Below are positions 42,484-51,709 of a DNA stretch of 64,000 nucleotides, in pieces (the stretch's first letter is position 1; every line of letters starts with the position of its first letter). The DNA comes from Streptomyces typhae (GTDB taxonomy: Bacteria; Actinomycetota; Actinomycetes; Streptomycetales; Streptomycetaceae): NCBI RefSeq assembly GCF_009755605.1, contig NZ_WPNZ01000002.1, positions 420,184-484,183 of the forward strand. Reading direction: 5' to 3'. A program made the translations under genes and the position numbers. The notes under the pieces are model-generated. The model worked only from the letters and a program-made list of their open reading frames with translations, was not told the origin of the DNA and did not search any database.

Positions 42484-45400
42484 CTACGCGGGCCGGTCCG
42501 CGCCGGTGTCCGGAGCCGCGCCCGGCACCGGCGGCGGGGTCTTCGCCGGGGTCTCCTCCAGGGCGGCGAGCGCGACCCGTACCGCCTCGTCGAGTTGGGG
42601 GTCGCGCCCGGCGGCGAGGTCGTCGGGGGTGGCCACGACCTCGATGTCGGGGTCGACGCCGTAGTTCTCCACGGCCCACTCCACGCCGTCCATCCAGAAC
42701 GCGTACTTGGGCTGGGTCACCAGCGTCCCGTCGACCAGGTGGTACCTGCTGTCGATGCCGACGACGCCGCCCCACGTACGGGTGCCGACCACGGGCCCGA
42801 TGCCGAGCGCCTTGATCGCGGCGTTCACGATGTCGCCGTCGGACCCGGAGAACTCGTTCGCCACGGCCACGACGGGCCCGCGCGGCGCGTCCCCGGGATA
42901 GCTGAGCGGGCCCGAGCCGCGCGGCAGGTCCCAGCCGACGACACGGCGCGCCAGCTTCTCCACGACGAGCTGCGAGGTGTGGCCGCCGCGGTTCTCCCTG
43001 ACGTCCACGACCAGGCCCTCGCGGGCCACCTCGATCCGCAGGTCGCGGTGGATCTGCGCCCAGCCGGGCGCCTGCATGTCCGGTACGTGCAGATAGCCGA
43101 GGCGGCCGCCGGAGCGCTCGTGGACGTAGGCCCGCCGGTCGGCGACCCACGCGTGGTAGCGCAGCGGCTCCTCGTCGTCCACGGGGACGACGACGGCGTG
43201 CCGCAGGTCGCCGCCGCCCGCCGGGGACACGGTCAGCTCCACCGGCTTGTCCGCGGTGCCGACGAGGAGCGGTCCCGGCCCCGTCACCGGGTCGACGGGC
43301 CGCCCGCCGACGGCGAGGATCGCGTCGCCCGCCCGCACGGCCACGCCGGGCGCGGCGAGGGGCGAGCGCGCGGCCGGGTCGGACGTCTCGGTCGGCAGGA
43401 CCCTGTCGACGCGCCACAGGCCGTCGTCGCCGCGTGCGATGTCCGCGCCGAGCAGCCCCTGCCGGGTGCTCGCGGCGCCCCAGCCGCCGCGCGGGAAGAC
43501 ATAGGCGTGCGAGGTGCCCAGCTCGCCCTGCACCTCCCACAGCAGGTCCACCAGGTCGTCGTGGGTGGCGACCCGGGCGAGCACGGGCCGGTAGCGCGCG
43601 AGGACGCCGTCCCAGTCGACGCCGCCCATGTCGGGCCGCCAGAAGTTGTCCCGCATGAGGCGGCCCGCCTCGTCGTACATCTGCCGCCACTCCGCGGCCG
43701 GGTCGACGTACTGGCGTACGCGGCCGAGGTCGACGGTGATGTTCGTGTCGCTGTCCTCGTCGGCGGAGGCACGGCGGTCGCTCGGCACCACCTTCAGTTT
43801 GCCGCCCGCCCACAGCAGCACCCGCTTGCCGTCGCCGGTGACCGCGAAGTGGTCGGCGTCGCCGCAGAGTTCGTCGACGCGGCGCTGGCCGAAGTCGTAG
43901 CGCTCCAGCTCCGAGCTGGGGTCGGGGTCCGCCGGGGTGGCGCGGGACGCGCCGAGCACGCCGCGCACGGGGTGGCGCAGCCAGAGGAGGCCGTCCTTGG
44001 CGGCTCTGAGCGTGGAGTAGCGGGCGGCCTCCACGGGGAAGGGCACGACGCGCTCGGCGAGGCCGTCCAGGTCGACGCGGGTGGCGGGGGTGCCCTCGCT
44101 GTCGGGCGTCTCGGCGTGCCCGCCCCCCGAGAGCTCCGCGGCGTCGAAGGGCCTGCCGTGCCGCTGCGGGCCGAACGGCGAGGGCGTGGTGGCCGCGAGC
44201 GTGATGAGGTGCGGGCGGGCGCCGCCGACGAAGGCGAGGTCGAAGACGTGGTCGTCGTAGACCGGGTCGAAGGCCCGCGCGGACAGGAACGCCAGGTGCT
44301 TGCCGTCGAGGGTGAACGCCGGGCTGTAGTCCCGGAACCGCAGCTGGGTGGCGTCCGACACCGACAGGTCGGCGGTGTTGGCGAGCTTGAGCTGGCGCAG
44401 CGGGCGCGGCCCCGGGTGCGACCAGGCGAGCCAGCCGGAGTCGGGCGAGAAGACCAGACCGGTGGCCTCGCCGTGCTCGGCGCGGTCCACCTCGCGCACC
44501 TCGCCGCTCTCGCGCTCCACGATCAGGACCCGCCCGTCGTGCGCGGCGACGGCGGCGCGGCTGCCGTCGGGCGCCATGGCGAGCGCGAGGACCCGGCCGA
44601 GCTGACCGGCCGCGAGCCGCCGGGGCGTGGCGCCGGGCGCGAGGCCGGTGGCGGGCGCGAACTCCAGGGCGTCGTCGCCCTCCGCGTCCGTCACCCACAC
44701 CACGTGCTCCTCGCCGTCCACGCGGAACGTGCGGGGCAGCCGGGCCCGGACGCCGGGCGCCGCGGCGAGCGTACGGGCGGGGCCCTCGCGGTGCGTGACC
44801 CAGTGCACGGCGCCCCGCACGGCGACGGCGCTGCCGCGCCCGGTGTGGTCCGGGGCGGCGGCCCCGAACCAGCGGGCGGCGTTCACGGGGTGCGGTTGCA
44901 GGTCGGTGCGCTGCCCGCCGAGCGGGATGTCCAAGCGGCGCGGCTCGGCGTCCACGAGGTCGTCGAGGAGCCAGAGTTCACCCGCGGACGCGTACGTCAC
45001 GCGGGTGCCGTCGGTGGCCGCGTGCCGGGCGTAGAACCCGTCGAGGGGCGTGTGCCGGCGCAGGTCGGTGCCGTCGGGCAGCGAGGAGTAGAGGGCGCCG
45101 ACGTCCTCGTGGTCACTGAGGAAGGCGATGCGGTCACCGACCCACAGGGGGTACTCGATGTTTCCGTCGAGGTCTTCGTGAACGCGGACGAACGCCCCCT
45201 CGGTGTCGTCGGGGGCGGTGTTCCTGATCCACAGCTTGCCCGCCGTGCCGCCCCGGTACCGCTTCCACCAGGCCGCCTCGCGGCCCATCGGCGCGGAGAG
45301 CAGCAGGACCTGCCCTTCGGGGCCGTGCGCGGCGTCCCCGACCAGGCCGTACGGCAGCAGCTCCGCGGGGCCGCCGTCGAGCGGCACCGCGTACGCCCGG

Positions 45401-45744
45401 GTGCGGCGCGTCGAGGCCTGGCCGTGCGTGCTGATCGCGAGGACCCGCCCGTCGGGCGTCCAGCCGCGCACCATGGTCCGCCAACCGCCCCAGTACGTCA
45501 GGCGCCTGGCGGGCCCGCCGGACACGGGCGCCACATGCACCTCGGGGGCACCGTCCCGCGTCGACGTCCAGGCGACGCTGGTGCCGTCCGGGGAGACGCG
45601 GGGCTGGTTCACGGGGACGTTGTCGGCGCTGACCCGCCAGGCGCGGCCCCCGTCGAGTGGGGCGACCCAGACGTCGTCCTCAGCGGTGAAGGCGAGCAAC
45701 TCGCCGCTCAGATGCGGAAACCGGAGGTAGGAAGGCTGCGTCAC
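42484..45744 (-). CDS. Tricorn-like protease (S41 family)
   Basis: A 1086-residue cytosolic protease. Residues 1-290 form an N-terminal propeller (YLRFPHLSGELLAFTAEDDVWVAPLDGG) and about 300-670 a second one. The C1 helical domain follows, then a PDZ-like domain (GVAVRAGDAILAVGGRPV, about 800-850) and the S41 catalytic domain (about 870-1060). The catalytic His is His746 in GTSHAYVF, matching the position in Thermoplasma tricorn, and the nucleophilic Ser lies in NEFSGSDGD (966-968). Tricorn processes peptides released by the proteasome, which actinobacteria possess. No operon partner is visible. Confidence 0.93.
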   Translation of the reverse strand: MTQPSYLRFPHLSGELLAFTAEDDVWVAPLDGGRAWRVSADNVPVNQPRVSPDGTSVAWTSTRDGAPEVHVAPVSGGPARRLTYWGGWRTMVRGWTPDGRVLAISTHGQASTRRTRAYAVPLDGGPAELLPYGLVGDAAHGPEGQVLLLSAPMGREAAWWKRYRGGTAGKLWIRNTAPDDTEGAFVRVHEDLDGNIEYPLWVGDRIAFLSDHEDVGALYSSLPDGTDLRRHTPLDGFYARHAATDGTRVTYASAGELWLLDDLVDAEPRRLDIPLGGQRTDLQPHPVNAARWFGAAAPDHTGRGSAVAVRGAVHWVTHREGPARTLAAAPGVRARLPRTFRVDGEEHVVWVTDAEGDDALEFAPATGLAPGATPRRLAAGQLGRVLALAMAPDGSRAAVAAHDGRVLIVERESGEVREVDRAEHGEATGLVFSPDSGWLAWSHPGPRPLRQLKLANTADLSVSDATQLRFRDYSPAFTLDGKHLAFLSARAFDPVYDDHVFDLAFVGGARPHLITLAATTPSPFGPQRHGRPFDAAELSGGGHAETPDSEGTPATRVDLDGLAERVVPFPVEAARYSTLRAAKDGLLWLRHPVRGVLGASRATPADPDPSSELERYDFGQRRVDELCGDADHFAVTGDGKRVLLWAGGKLKVVPSDRRASADEDSDTNITVDLGRVRQYVDPAAEWRQMYDEAGRLMRDNFWRPDMGGVDWDGVLARYRPVLARVATHDDLVDLLWEVQGELGTSHAYVFPRGGWGAASTRQGLLGADIARGDDGLWRVDRVLPTETSDPAARSPLAAPGVAVRAGDAILAVGGRPVDPVTGPGPLLVGTADKPVELTVSPAGGGDLRHAVVVPVDDEEPLRYHAWVADRRAYVHERSGGRLGYLHVPDMQAPGWAQIHRDLRIEVAREGLVVDVRENRGGHTSQLVVEKLARRVVGWDLPRGSGPLSYPGDAPRGPVVAVANEFSGSDGDIVNAAIKALGIGPVVGTRTWGGVVGIDSRYHLVDGTLVTQPKYAFWMDGVEWAVENYGVDPDIEVVATPDDLAAGRDPQLDEAVRVALAALEETPAKTPPPVPGAAPDTGADRPA

Positions 45745-45789
45745 AAGGTCAGCCTAAGCAGCCGCCGCGCGGGGCGGGGGCGCTTTGGA

Positions 45790-46584
45790 TCACTTGCCCG
45801 ATTCTTGGCCGGGGCCCGCGGTCACCGTGACGGTGGCGGTGGGCGCCGGATCGGACTCGTCGTGACCGGCGTTGTCGGCGCGCTCGTCCTTCCCGCCGTC
45901 ATCGTGGCCGTCGTCGCCGTTTCCGTTCCCGTCATCCTGACGGCTGCCGTCCTGGTCGCCGTCGTGCTGGTTGCCGTCGTGCTGGTCGCCGTCGTCCTGG
46001 TTGCCGTCGTGCTGGTCGTCCTGGCCGCTGTTGTCCTGATCGCCTCTGTCCTGACCGCCGTTGTCCTGACCGCCGTCCCTCTGGCCGCCTTGGTCGCCGT
46101 CGTCCCGGCTGTCGTCGTGCTGGTTGCCGTCGTCCTGGCCGCCCTGGTCGCTGTCGTCCTTGTCGCGGTCGCAGTTGCCCAGGACGTCGACGCGGAACCA
46201 CTCCTCGCCGTCGATCTTCGCGGTCAGATTCCCGCGTACGCAGGCGCCGTTGGTGACGTCCGTGACCCGGCCCCGTACGGTGATGACCTTGTCCTCCGCG
46301 GTCTGGCCCCGGCAGTCGACCTCGGCCTTGCGCTTCTCGTCGGAATCGCCCGCCTCCTTGTCCTTGCCGACGTACGAGGCGTGGCAGGTCAGCCAGTCCA
46401 CCTTGGCGTGCTGCCGCTCCAGTTCGCGGGTGGCCGTCTTGTCGGTGGTGATCGCGACGGCGGACGTGCTCATGTTGCCCTCGACCGGGTCACAACCGGC
46501 CAGGCCCGCACCGGCCGCGGCCACGACTCCGAACGCGAGCAGAGCCCGCCGCGGCGCTGCCGGTAATCGCCTCAATGCCCCCAT
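45790..46584 (-). CDS. Lipoprotein with Asp/Gln/Gly-rich repetitive tail
   Basis: A 264-residue protein with signal peptide and lipobox AGLAGC, so it should be lipid-anchored on the outer face of the membrane. The folded part (about 40-140) has four Cys in WLTCHASY, VDCRGQ, NGACVRGN and VLGNC, suggesting two disulfides, and contains VITVRGRVTDVTNG. Residues 140-245 are a run of DQGGQDDGNQHDD-type acidic repeats with no hydrophobic residues, probably disordered and possibly Ca2+-binding or cell-wall-spanning. A Thr-rich end follows. Family and function unknown. Confidence 0.82.
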   Translation of the reverse strand: MGALRRLPAAPRRALLAFGVVAAAGAGLAGCDPVEGNMSTSAVAITTDKTATRELERQHAKVDWLTCHASYVGKDKEAGDSDEKRKAEVDCRGQTAEDKVITVRGRVTDVTNGACVRGNLTAKIDGEEWFRVDVLGNCDRDKDDSDQGGQDDGNQHDDSRDDGDQGGQRDGGQDNGGQDRGDQDNSGQDDQHDGNQDDGDQHDGNQHDGDQDGSRQDDGNGNGDDGHDDGGKDERADNAGHDESDPAPTATVTVTAGPGQESGK

Positions 46585-46629
46585 GCGCGTGAGGGTGCCA
46601 CTGTGTGCGTCATACCGGTAGACCGCCCG

Positions 46630-46643
46630 CGGACATATGTCCG
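46630..46643. promoter_or_regulatory. Perfect 14-bp palindrome upstream of the lipoprotein gene
   Basis: cggacatatgtccg is fully self-complementary and lies 46 bp upstream of the lipoprotein start, in the 93-bp gap after the VOC gene. The A/T-rich centre stands out in this GC-rich DNA, as expected for an operator. The regulator is unknown. Confidence 0.6.
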
Positions 46644-46677
46644 GTTCCAGGGCTTGTCAGGCTCGTACGAGGGCCTG

Positions 46678-47079
46678 TCACGCCCGGTCGGTGCGCAGCA
46701 GGAGCCACTCCTGGATCTCCACGAGGTTGCCCTCGGGGTCCTTGAGGTGGGCGACCCGCATCCGGTCCGCGAGCGGCGCGGGCCCGTGCACGAGGTCCGC
46801 GCCGCGGTCGGTGATCTGTGCGCAGTACGCGTCCAGGTCGTCGACGCGCAGGACCACCAGGGAGCGGTGGCCGGTCGCCGACTCGGCGAGCTCACCGAGG
46901 AGTTCGGCCATCACCGTCCGGTCCTGGAGGGCGATGCCCGTGGAGCCCGCGGTGGGGCTGAACTTCTCGTACGGGCCGTGCTCGGCGCCCGACTGTGGCT
47001 TCAGGCCGAGGACGTCGGCGTAGAAGCGGTAGCAGGCGGGGAAGTCCGTGACGAGCAGGCGGACCTGGACGAATTCCAC
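46678..47079 (-). CDS. VOC (glyoxalase/bleomycin-resistance) family protein
   Basis: A 133-residue vicinal-oxygen-chelate protein. Two beta-alpha-beta-beta-beta modules are visible: VQVRLLVTDFPACYRFYADVLGLKP and LVVLRVDDLDAYCAQITDRGADLV, ending DPEGNLVEIQEWL with the metal Glu. Start at a GTG (47079) with AAAGG upstream. The superfamily spans glyoxalase, dioxygenases and drug-binding proteins; the substrate cannot be told. Confidence 0.88.
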   Translation of the reverse strand: MEFVQVRLLVTDFPACYRFYADVLGLKPQSGAEHGPYEKFSPTAGSTGIALQDRTVMAELLGELAESATGHRSLVVLRVDDLDAYCAQITDRGADLVHGPAPLADRMRVAHLKDPEGNLVEIQEWLLLRTDRA

Positions 47080-47149
47080 GGGGGTGCCTTTCGGTACGGG
47101 CGGCAGGCCGGGGCGCTCACCGTGCGGGCGCGGCCGGGGGCGGGGCGGG

Positions 47150-47914
47150 TCAGGACCAGCGTCCCGTCCGGCCGAGGAGCAGGGCCGCCGCCGCGGTGCC
47201 CGCGGTCGACGTGCGCAACACGCTACGCCCGAGCCGGTGGGGACCGGCACCCGCCTGCGCGAACGCCGCAAGTTCGTCCGGGGACACGCCGCCCTCGGGG
47301 CCGACGACGAGGACGAGGTGTCCGGCGGCGGGCAGCTCGGCGGTGGCCAGCGGCTCGCTGCCCTCCTCGTGCAGGACCGCGGCGAAGTCCGCGCCCGCGA
47401 GGAGCGCGGCGACCTGCTTGGTCGTCGCGAGCTCGGCGACCTCGGGGAAGCGCACGCGCCGCGACTGCTTGCCCGCCTCGCGTGCCGTCGCCCGCCACTT
47501 GCCGAGCGCCTTCTGGCCGCGCTCGCCCTTCCACTGCGTGACGCAGCGGGCCGCGGCCCACGGCACGACGGCGTCCACACCGGTCTCGGTCATGGTCTCC
47601 ACGGCCAGCTCCCCGCGGTCGCCCTTGGGCAGGGCCTGCACGACGGTGATCCGCGGGGACTCCGCGGGTTCCTCGCGCACCCCGCCCTCGCCGAGGGTCA
47701 CGACCAGGCGGTCCTTGCCCTCGGTGGCGGCGACGACGCCCGGCGCCCACCGCCCGGACCCGTCGGTGAGGACCACGTCCTCGCCCGCCCGCAGCCGCTT
47801 CACGGACACGGCGTGCCGCCCCTCGGGCCCCTCCAGGACGTACCGGCCGTCGGCGGCCGGACCGAAGTCCCCGGAGTCCCCGAAGTCCTCGACGACGAAG
47901 ACCGGGGCTGTCAC
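47150..47914 (-). CDS. rsmE: 16S rRNA m3U1498 methyltransferase
   Basis: A 254-residue SPOUT-class methyltransferase that methylates N3 of U1498 in 16S rRNA. The N-terminal PUA-like domain (GRYVLEGPEGRHAVSVKRLRAGEDVVLTDGSG) precedes the trefoil-knot SAM site: LVLVVGPEGGVSPDEL and HRLGRSVLRTSTAGTAAAALLLG. GTG start overlapping the nitronate monooxygenase stop as GTGA. Its linkage downstream of hrcA-dnaJ is conserved across many bacteria. Confidence 0.95.
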   Translation of the reverse strand: MTAPVFVVEDFGDSGDFGPAADGRYVLEGPEGRHAVSVKRLRAGEDVVLTDGSGRWAPGVVAATEGKDRLVVTLGEGGVREEPAESPRITVVQALPKGDRGELAVETMTETGVDAVVPWAAARCVTQWKGERGQKALGKWRATAREAGKQSRRVRFPEVAELATTKQVAALLAGADFAAVLHEEGSEPLATAELPAAGHLVLVVGPEGGVSPDELAAFAQAGAGPHRLGRSVLRTSTAGTAAAALLLGRTGRWS

Positions 47915-48984
47915 TCCGCACCCCGCGCGGCGAACGCCGCCTTCGCCTCGTCTAGCTCGGCCACCAGGACCTCCATGAGCTGCGCGGCGGGCAGCTCCCG
48001 TGCGAGGCGGTGCCCCTGGCCCGCCCACAGCGCCATGGCCTGCGGGTCACCGGCCTTCGCCGCGGCCTTGCGCAGCCCTGCCGTCAGATAGTGCACCTGC
48101 GGGTACGCCGCCGGGGCGTACGGGCCGTGCTCGCGCATGAAGCGGTTCACCAGGCCGCGCGCGGGGCGGCCGGAGAAGGCCCGGGTCAGCTCCGTGTGCA
48201 CGAACAGCGGATTCGTCATGGCCTGCTTGTGCAGGGGCTGCGCGCCGGACTCCGGGGTGACCAGGAACGCGGTGCCGAGCTGCGCGAGGTCGGCGCCCGC
48301 GGCGAGGACGGCGGCGATCTGGCCGCCGCGCATCAGGCCGCCCGCCGCGACCACGGGGAGCTGGACGGCCTCGCGGACCTGCGTGATCAGGCTGAGCAGG
48401 CCGAGGCCCGCGCTGTCCGTCTCCGGGTTGTCGCGGTGCGTGCCCTGGTGGCCGCCGGCCTCGATGCCCTGGACGCAGACGGCGTCGGCGCCCGCCCGCT
48501 GGGCCGCCTGCGCCTCCTCCGGCGTGGTGACGGTGACGACCGTGCGGGTGCCTGCCCGGTCGAAGGCCTGGACGACCTCCCGGGTGGGGCAGCCGAACGT
48601 GAACGACACCAGCGGCACCGGGTCGTCGAGCAGGATCGCCAGCTTGGCTTCGTAGCCGTCGTCCCGCTTGCCGTCGGTCTCGCCGAGCTGCGTCTCGTAC
48701 CAGGTGGCCTCGCCCGCGAGCTGGTTGCGGTAGACCTCCACGGCGGCCGGGTCGGCGTACTCGGGCTGCGGCATGAACAGGTTCACGCCGAACGGGCGCG
48801 ACGTCAGGCCGCGCACCTGTTTGATCTCCTGGTACATGCCGTCGGCGGTTTTGTACCCGGCGGCGAGACACCCGAGCCCCCCGGCCTCGGACACGGCCGC
48901 CACGAGCTGCGGCGTCGAGGCCCCGCCCGCCATCGGGGCCTGCACGATCGGATAGCGACAGAGATCGGTGAACGCGGAGGACAT
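47911..48984 (-). CDS. Nitronate monooxygenase (2-nitropropane dioxygenase family)
   Basis: A 357-residue FMN-dependent TIM-barrel enzyme oxidising alkyl nitronates. It starts YPIVQAPMAGGASTPQLVAAVSEAGGLGCLAAGYKTADG, with FMN-binding GADAVCVQGIEAGGHQGTH and LPVVAAGGLMRGGQIAAVLAAGADLAQLGTAFLVTPES. Its stop overlaps the rsmE start, so it is co-translated within the dnaJ-rsmE string. A 284-bp gap with a strong terminator separates it from dnaJ, so it has its own promoter. Confidence 0.93.
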   Translation of the reverse strand: MSSAFTDLCRYPIVQAPMAGGASTPQLVAAVSEAGGLGCLAAGYKTADGMYQEIKQVRGLTSRPFGVNLFMPQPEYADPAAVEVYRNQLAGEATWYETQLGETDGKRDDGYEAKLAILLDDPVPLVSFTFGCPTREVVQAFDRAGTRTVVTVTTPEEAQAAQRAGADAVCVQGIEAGGHQGTHRDNPETDSAGLGLLSLITQVREAVQLPVVAAGGLMRGGQIAAVLAAGADLAQLGTAFLVTPESGAQPLHKQAMTNPLFVHTELTRAFSGRPARGLVNRFMREHGPYAPAAYPQVHYLTAGLRKAAAKAGDPQAMALWAGQGHRLARELPAAQLMEVLVAELDEAKAAFAARGAE

Positions 48985-49203
48985 ACCGGCATCGTGCCAC
49001 GTCTGGCGGGGCGCCTTGTGCCGGGGCCACGCCTGCACCGCCCGGCCCCGCCCCGCACTGTCCCACCGCTACCGCGGCGGGTTCCCCCACCCACCCACCC
49101 TTATTTCCCGCCCCCCGCTGTGGGCAACTGGTCCGCCAGGGGCGGAACGGGTGGGCACAGTTCCACCGCCGGGTGCCGGAGCAAGGCAAGGGCGAAGGGA
49201 AAG

Positions 49204-49240
49204 GGCCCGGGGTGAGCGGAATCACCGCTCACCCCGGGCC
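49204..49240 (-). terminator. Strong hairpin terminator of the hrcA-dnaJ operon
   Basis: A 16-bp perfect stem (inner arms GCCCGGGGTGAGCGG / CCGCTCACCCCGGGC) with loop aatca, starting 13 bp beyond the dnaJ stop codon. One of the clearest terminators in the window. Confidence 0.9.
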
Positions 49241-49253
49241 GCTGCCCAAGGCG

Positions 49254-50393
49254 TCACCGCCCGTTGAAAGCGTCCTTGAGCCGAGAGAACAGCCCCTGCT
49301 GACCGGGCTGGAACTGCCCCGTGGGCCGCTCCTCCCCGCGCAGCTGCGCAAGCTCCCGCAGCAACCGCTCCTGCTCCGGGTCGAGCTTCGTCGGGGTCAG
49401 GACCTCGACGTGCACGATGAGGTCACCGCGCCCGCCGCCCCGCAGGTGGGTGACACCGCGCCCGTGCAGCGGGATCGACTGCCCCGACTGCGTCCCCGGA
49501 CGGATGTCCACCTCCTCGGTGCCGTCGAGCGTCTCCAGCGGCACCTTCGTACCGAGCGCCGCAGCCGTCATCGGCAGCGTGACCGTGCAGTGCAGATCGT
49601 CCCCGCGCCGCTGGAACGTCGGGTGCGGCAGCTCGTGGATCTCCACGTACAGATCACCGGCGGGACCGCCACCGGGTCCCACCTCGCCCTCACCGGCGAG
49701 CTGGATCCGGGTGCCGTTGTCGACACCGGCGGGGATCTTCACGGTGAGCGTCCGCCGCGACCTGACCCGCCCGTCGCCCGCGCACTCGGGGCACGGCGTG
49801 GGCACCACGGTCCCGAACCCCTGGCACTGCGGGCACGGACGCGAGGTCATGACCTGGCCGAGGAAGGAGCGCGTGACCTGCGACACCTCACCGCGACCGC
49901 GACACATGTCACAGGTCTGCGCGGAGGTGCCGGGCGCGGCGCCCTCACCGGAACAGGTCGTACAGACGATCGCCGTGTCGACCTGGAGGTCCTTCGTGGT
50001 GCCGAAGGCCGCCTCGTCGAGGTCGATCTCCAGGCGGATCATGGCGTCCTGGCCGCGCCGCGTCCGCGACCGCGGGCCGCGCTGCGACGCCGTACCGAAG
50101 AACGCGTCCATGATGTCGGAGAAGTTGCCGAAGCCACCCGCTCCGAAGCCGCCCGCCCCACCGGCGCCGCCGGCCTGGGACAGCGGGTCGCCGCCGAGGT
50201 CGTAGACCTGCTTCTTCTGCGGGTCCGACAACACCTCGTACGCGGCGTTGATCTCCTTGAAGCGCTCCTGCGTCTTGGGATCGGGGTTGACGTCCGGGTG
50301 CAGCTCGCGGGCGAGCCTCCGGAATGCCTTCTTGATGTCGTCCTGGGAAGCGTCGCGGCGCACGCCGAGTACGGCGTAGTAGTCCGTGGCCAC
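49254..50393 (-). CDS. dnaJ: Chaperone DnaJ
   Basis: A 379-residue type I J-protein that stimulates DnaK. The J domain (1-65) has the HPD motif in LHPDVNPD. A Gly/Phe-rich linker follows, then four zinc repeats ([32 protein letters not shown]) and the C-terminal substrate-binding domains. GTG start directly abutting the hrcA stop. Pairing with hrcA under CIRCE marks this as the second, HrcA-regulated dnaJ of actinobacteria, apart from the dnaK operon. Confidence 0.97.
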   Translation of the reverse strand: MATDYYAVLGVRRDASQDDIKKAFRRLARELHPDVNPDPKTQERFKEINAAYEVLSDPQKKQVYDLGGDPLSQAGGAGGAGGFGAGGFGNFSDIMDAFFGTASQRGPRSRTRRGQDAMIRLEIDLDEAAFGTTKDLQVDTAIVCTTCSGEGAAPGTSAQTCDMCRGRGEVSQVTRSFLGQVMTSRPCPQCQGFGTVVPTPCPECAGDGRVRSRRTLTVKIPAGVDNGTRIQLAGEGEVGPGGGPAGDLYVEIHELPHPTFQRRGDDLHCTVTLPMTAAALGTKVPLETLDGTEEVDIRPGTQSGQSIPLHGRGVTHLRGGGRGDLIVHVEVLTPTKLDPEQERLLRELAQLRGEERPTGQFQPGQQGLFSRLKDAFNGR

Positions 50394-51410
50394 TTACGAC
50401 TCCGCCAGGATCTGTCCGACGTAACGTGCCACTGCGCGTACTGCTCCCATCGTTCCCGGATAGTCCATGCGGGTCGGTCCGACCACGCCCAGCTTGGCCA
50501 CTGCCTCGCTCCCCGAACCGTAGCCGACGGAGACGACCGACGTGGAGCTGAGCCCCTCGTGGGCGTTCTCGTGCCCGATCTTGACGGTCATGCCCGAATC
50601 CGTCGCCTCACCAAGCAACTTGAGGAGCACGACCTGTTCCTCAAGGGCCTCCAGTACGGGCCTGATGGTGAGGGGAAAGTCATGTCCGAAGCGGGTGAGA
50701 TTGGCCGTACCGCCGATCATCAGCCGCTCCTCGGTCTCCTCGACGAGGGTTTCGAGGAGCGTGGACAGGACCGTGGCCACCGTGCCCTGGTCGTCCTTGT
50801 CGAAGGATTCGGTGAGGTCCTGCACCAGCTGCGGCACGTCGGAGAAGCGGCGGCCCGCGACCCGGCTGTTCAGCCGCGCCCGCAGGTCCGCGAGCGACAT
50901 CTCACCGAACGGCGCCGGGCAGTCGATCATGCGCTGCTCGACCCGCCCCGTGTCCGTGATCAGGACCAGCATCAGCCGGGCCGGAGCCAGCGAGAGCAGT
51001 TCCACATGCCGCACCGTGGACCGGGTCAGCGACGGATACTGCACCACCGCGACCTGCCGGGTCAGCTGCGCGAGCAGCCGCACCGTGCGGCCCACCACGT
51101 CGTCCAGGTCCACCGCGCCGTCCAGGAAGTTCTGGATAGCGCGCCGCTCCGGCGCCGTCATCGGCTTCACACCGGCGAGCCGGTCCACGAACAGGCGGTA
51201 GCCCTTGTCGGTCGGGATGCGCCCGGCGCTGGTGTGCGGCTGGGCGATGAACCCTTCCTCCTCCAGGGCCGCCATGTCGTTGCGGACCGTGGCCGGGGAG
51301 ACACCGAGACGGTGGCGCTCGGTCAGCGCCTTGGAGCCGACGGGCTCCTCCGTGCCGACATAGTCGTGGACGATGGCGCGCAGCACTTCGAGCCTGCGTT
51401 CACTGAGCAT
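50394..51410 (-). CDS. hrcA: Heat-inducible transcription repressor HrcA
   Basis: A 338-residue repressor. The N-terminal winged helix ([71 protein letters not shown]) is followed by a GAF-like dimerisation domain. Start at MLSERRLE with GGAGG upstream; a GTG five codons earlier is less likely. It binds the CIRCE element 75 bp upstream and so represses its own operon with dnaJ until heat shock ties up GroEL. Confidence 0.97.
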   Translation of the reverse strand: MLSERRLEVLRAIVHDYVGTEEPVGSKALTERHRLGVSPATVRNDMAALEEEGFIAQPHTSAGRIPTDKGYRLFVDRLAGVKPMTAPERRAIQNFLDGAVDLDDVVGRTVRLLAQLTRQVAVVQYPSLTRSTVRHVELLSLAPARLMLVLITDTGRVEQRMIDCPAPFGEMSLADLRARLNSRVAGRRFSDVPQLVQDLTESFDKDDQGTVATVLSTLLETLVEETEERLMIGGTANLTRFGHDFPLTIRPVLEALEEQVVLLKLLGEATDSGMTVKIGHENAHEGLSSTSVVSVGYGSGSEAVAKLGVVGPTRMDYPGTMGAVRAVARYVGQILAES

Positions 51411-51484
51411 CGCGCACACCTCCACCTGTCGTCCCGCACCCTGGGCCCCCGCAGCCCCCGCGGTGGCCCCTCGCCCTGGTCACC

Positions 51485-51511
51485 TTGGCACTCACCCGCG
51501 GCGAGTGCCAA
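51485..51511. promoter_or_regulatory. CIRCE operator
   Basis: TTGGCACTC, nine bases, GAGTGCCAA: perfect inverted 9-bp arms, differing from the classical TTAGCACTC form by one paired substitution in each arm. Located 75 bp upstream of hrcA, its cognate repressor gene. Confidence 0.97.
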
Positions 51512-51563
51512 CCCTCGACGCATCAGTGTACGGCCGGTGGGTACAGGCCCGGCAAGGGCCGAC

Positions 51564-51659
51564 GTCTTTGTCACGGTCTTCGCCATGGTCTTTGTCACGG
51601 TCCATGCCATGGTCCTTGTCACGGTTCATGTCGTGGTCCTTGTCATGCCGCGGGTGGTC
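51564..51659. repeat. 24-bp tandem repeat, four copies
   Basis: Units start at 51564, 51588, 51612 and 51636 and share the pattern gtctttgtcacggtc...atg; the fourth is partial. It is A/T-richer than its surroundings and lies between the CIRCE element and the metallo-beta-lactamase-fold gene. On the minus strand it would encode an 8-residue TKTMAKTV-type repeat, but no gene context supports that. Confidence 0.85.
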
Positions 51660-51709
51660 GGCGCGGGGACCGTCCTGCTCTGCGGGGCCCGTGGCGCTAG
51701 CGTCGTGCC

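Noticed and set aside
42433..46566. A 1377-codon frame on the plus strand.
   Set aside because: Antisense to the tricorn-like protease and the lipoprotein; no motif, and a Val/Ala repeat that merely mirrors the Asp/Gln/Gly repeat on the other strand.
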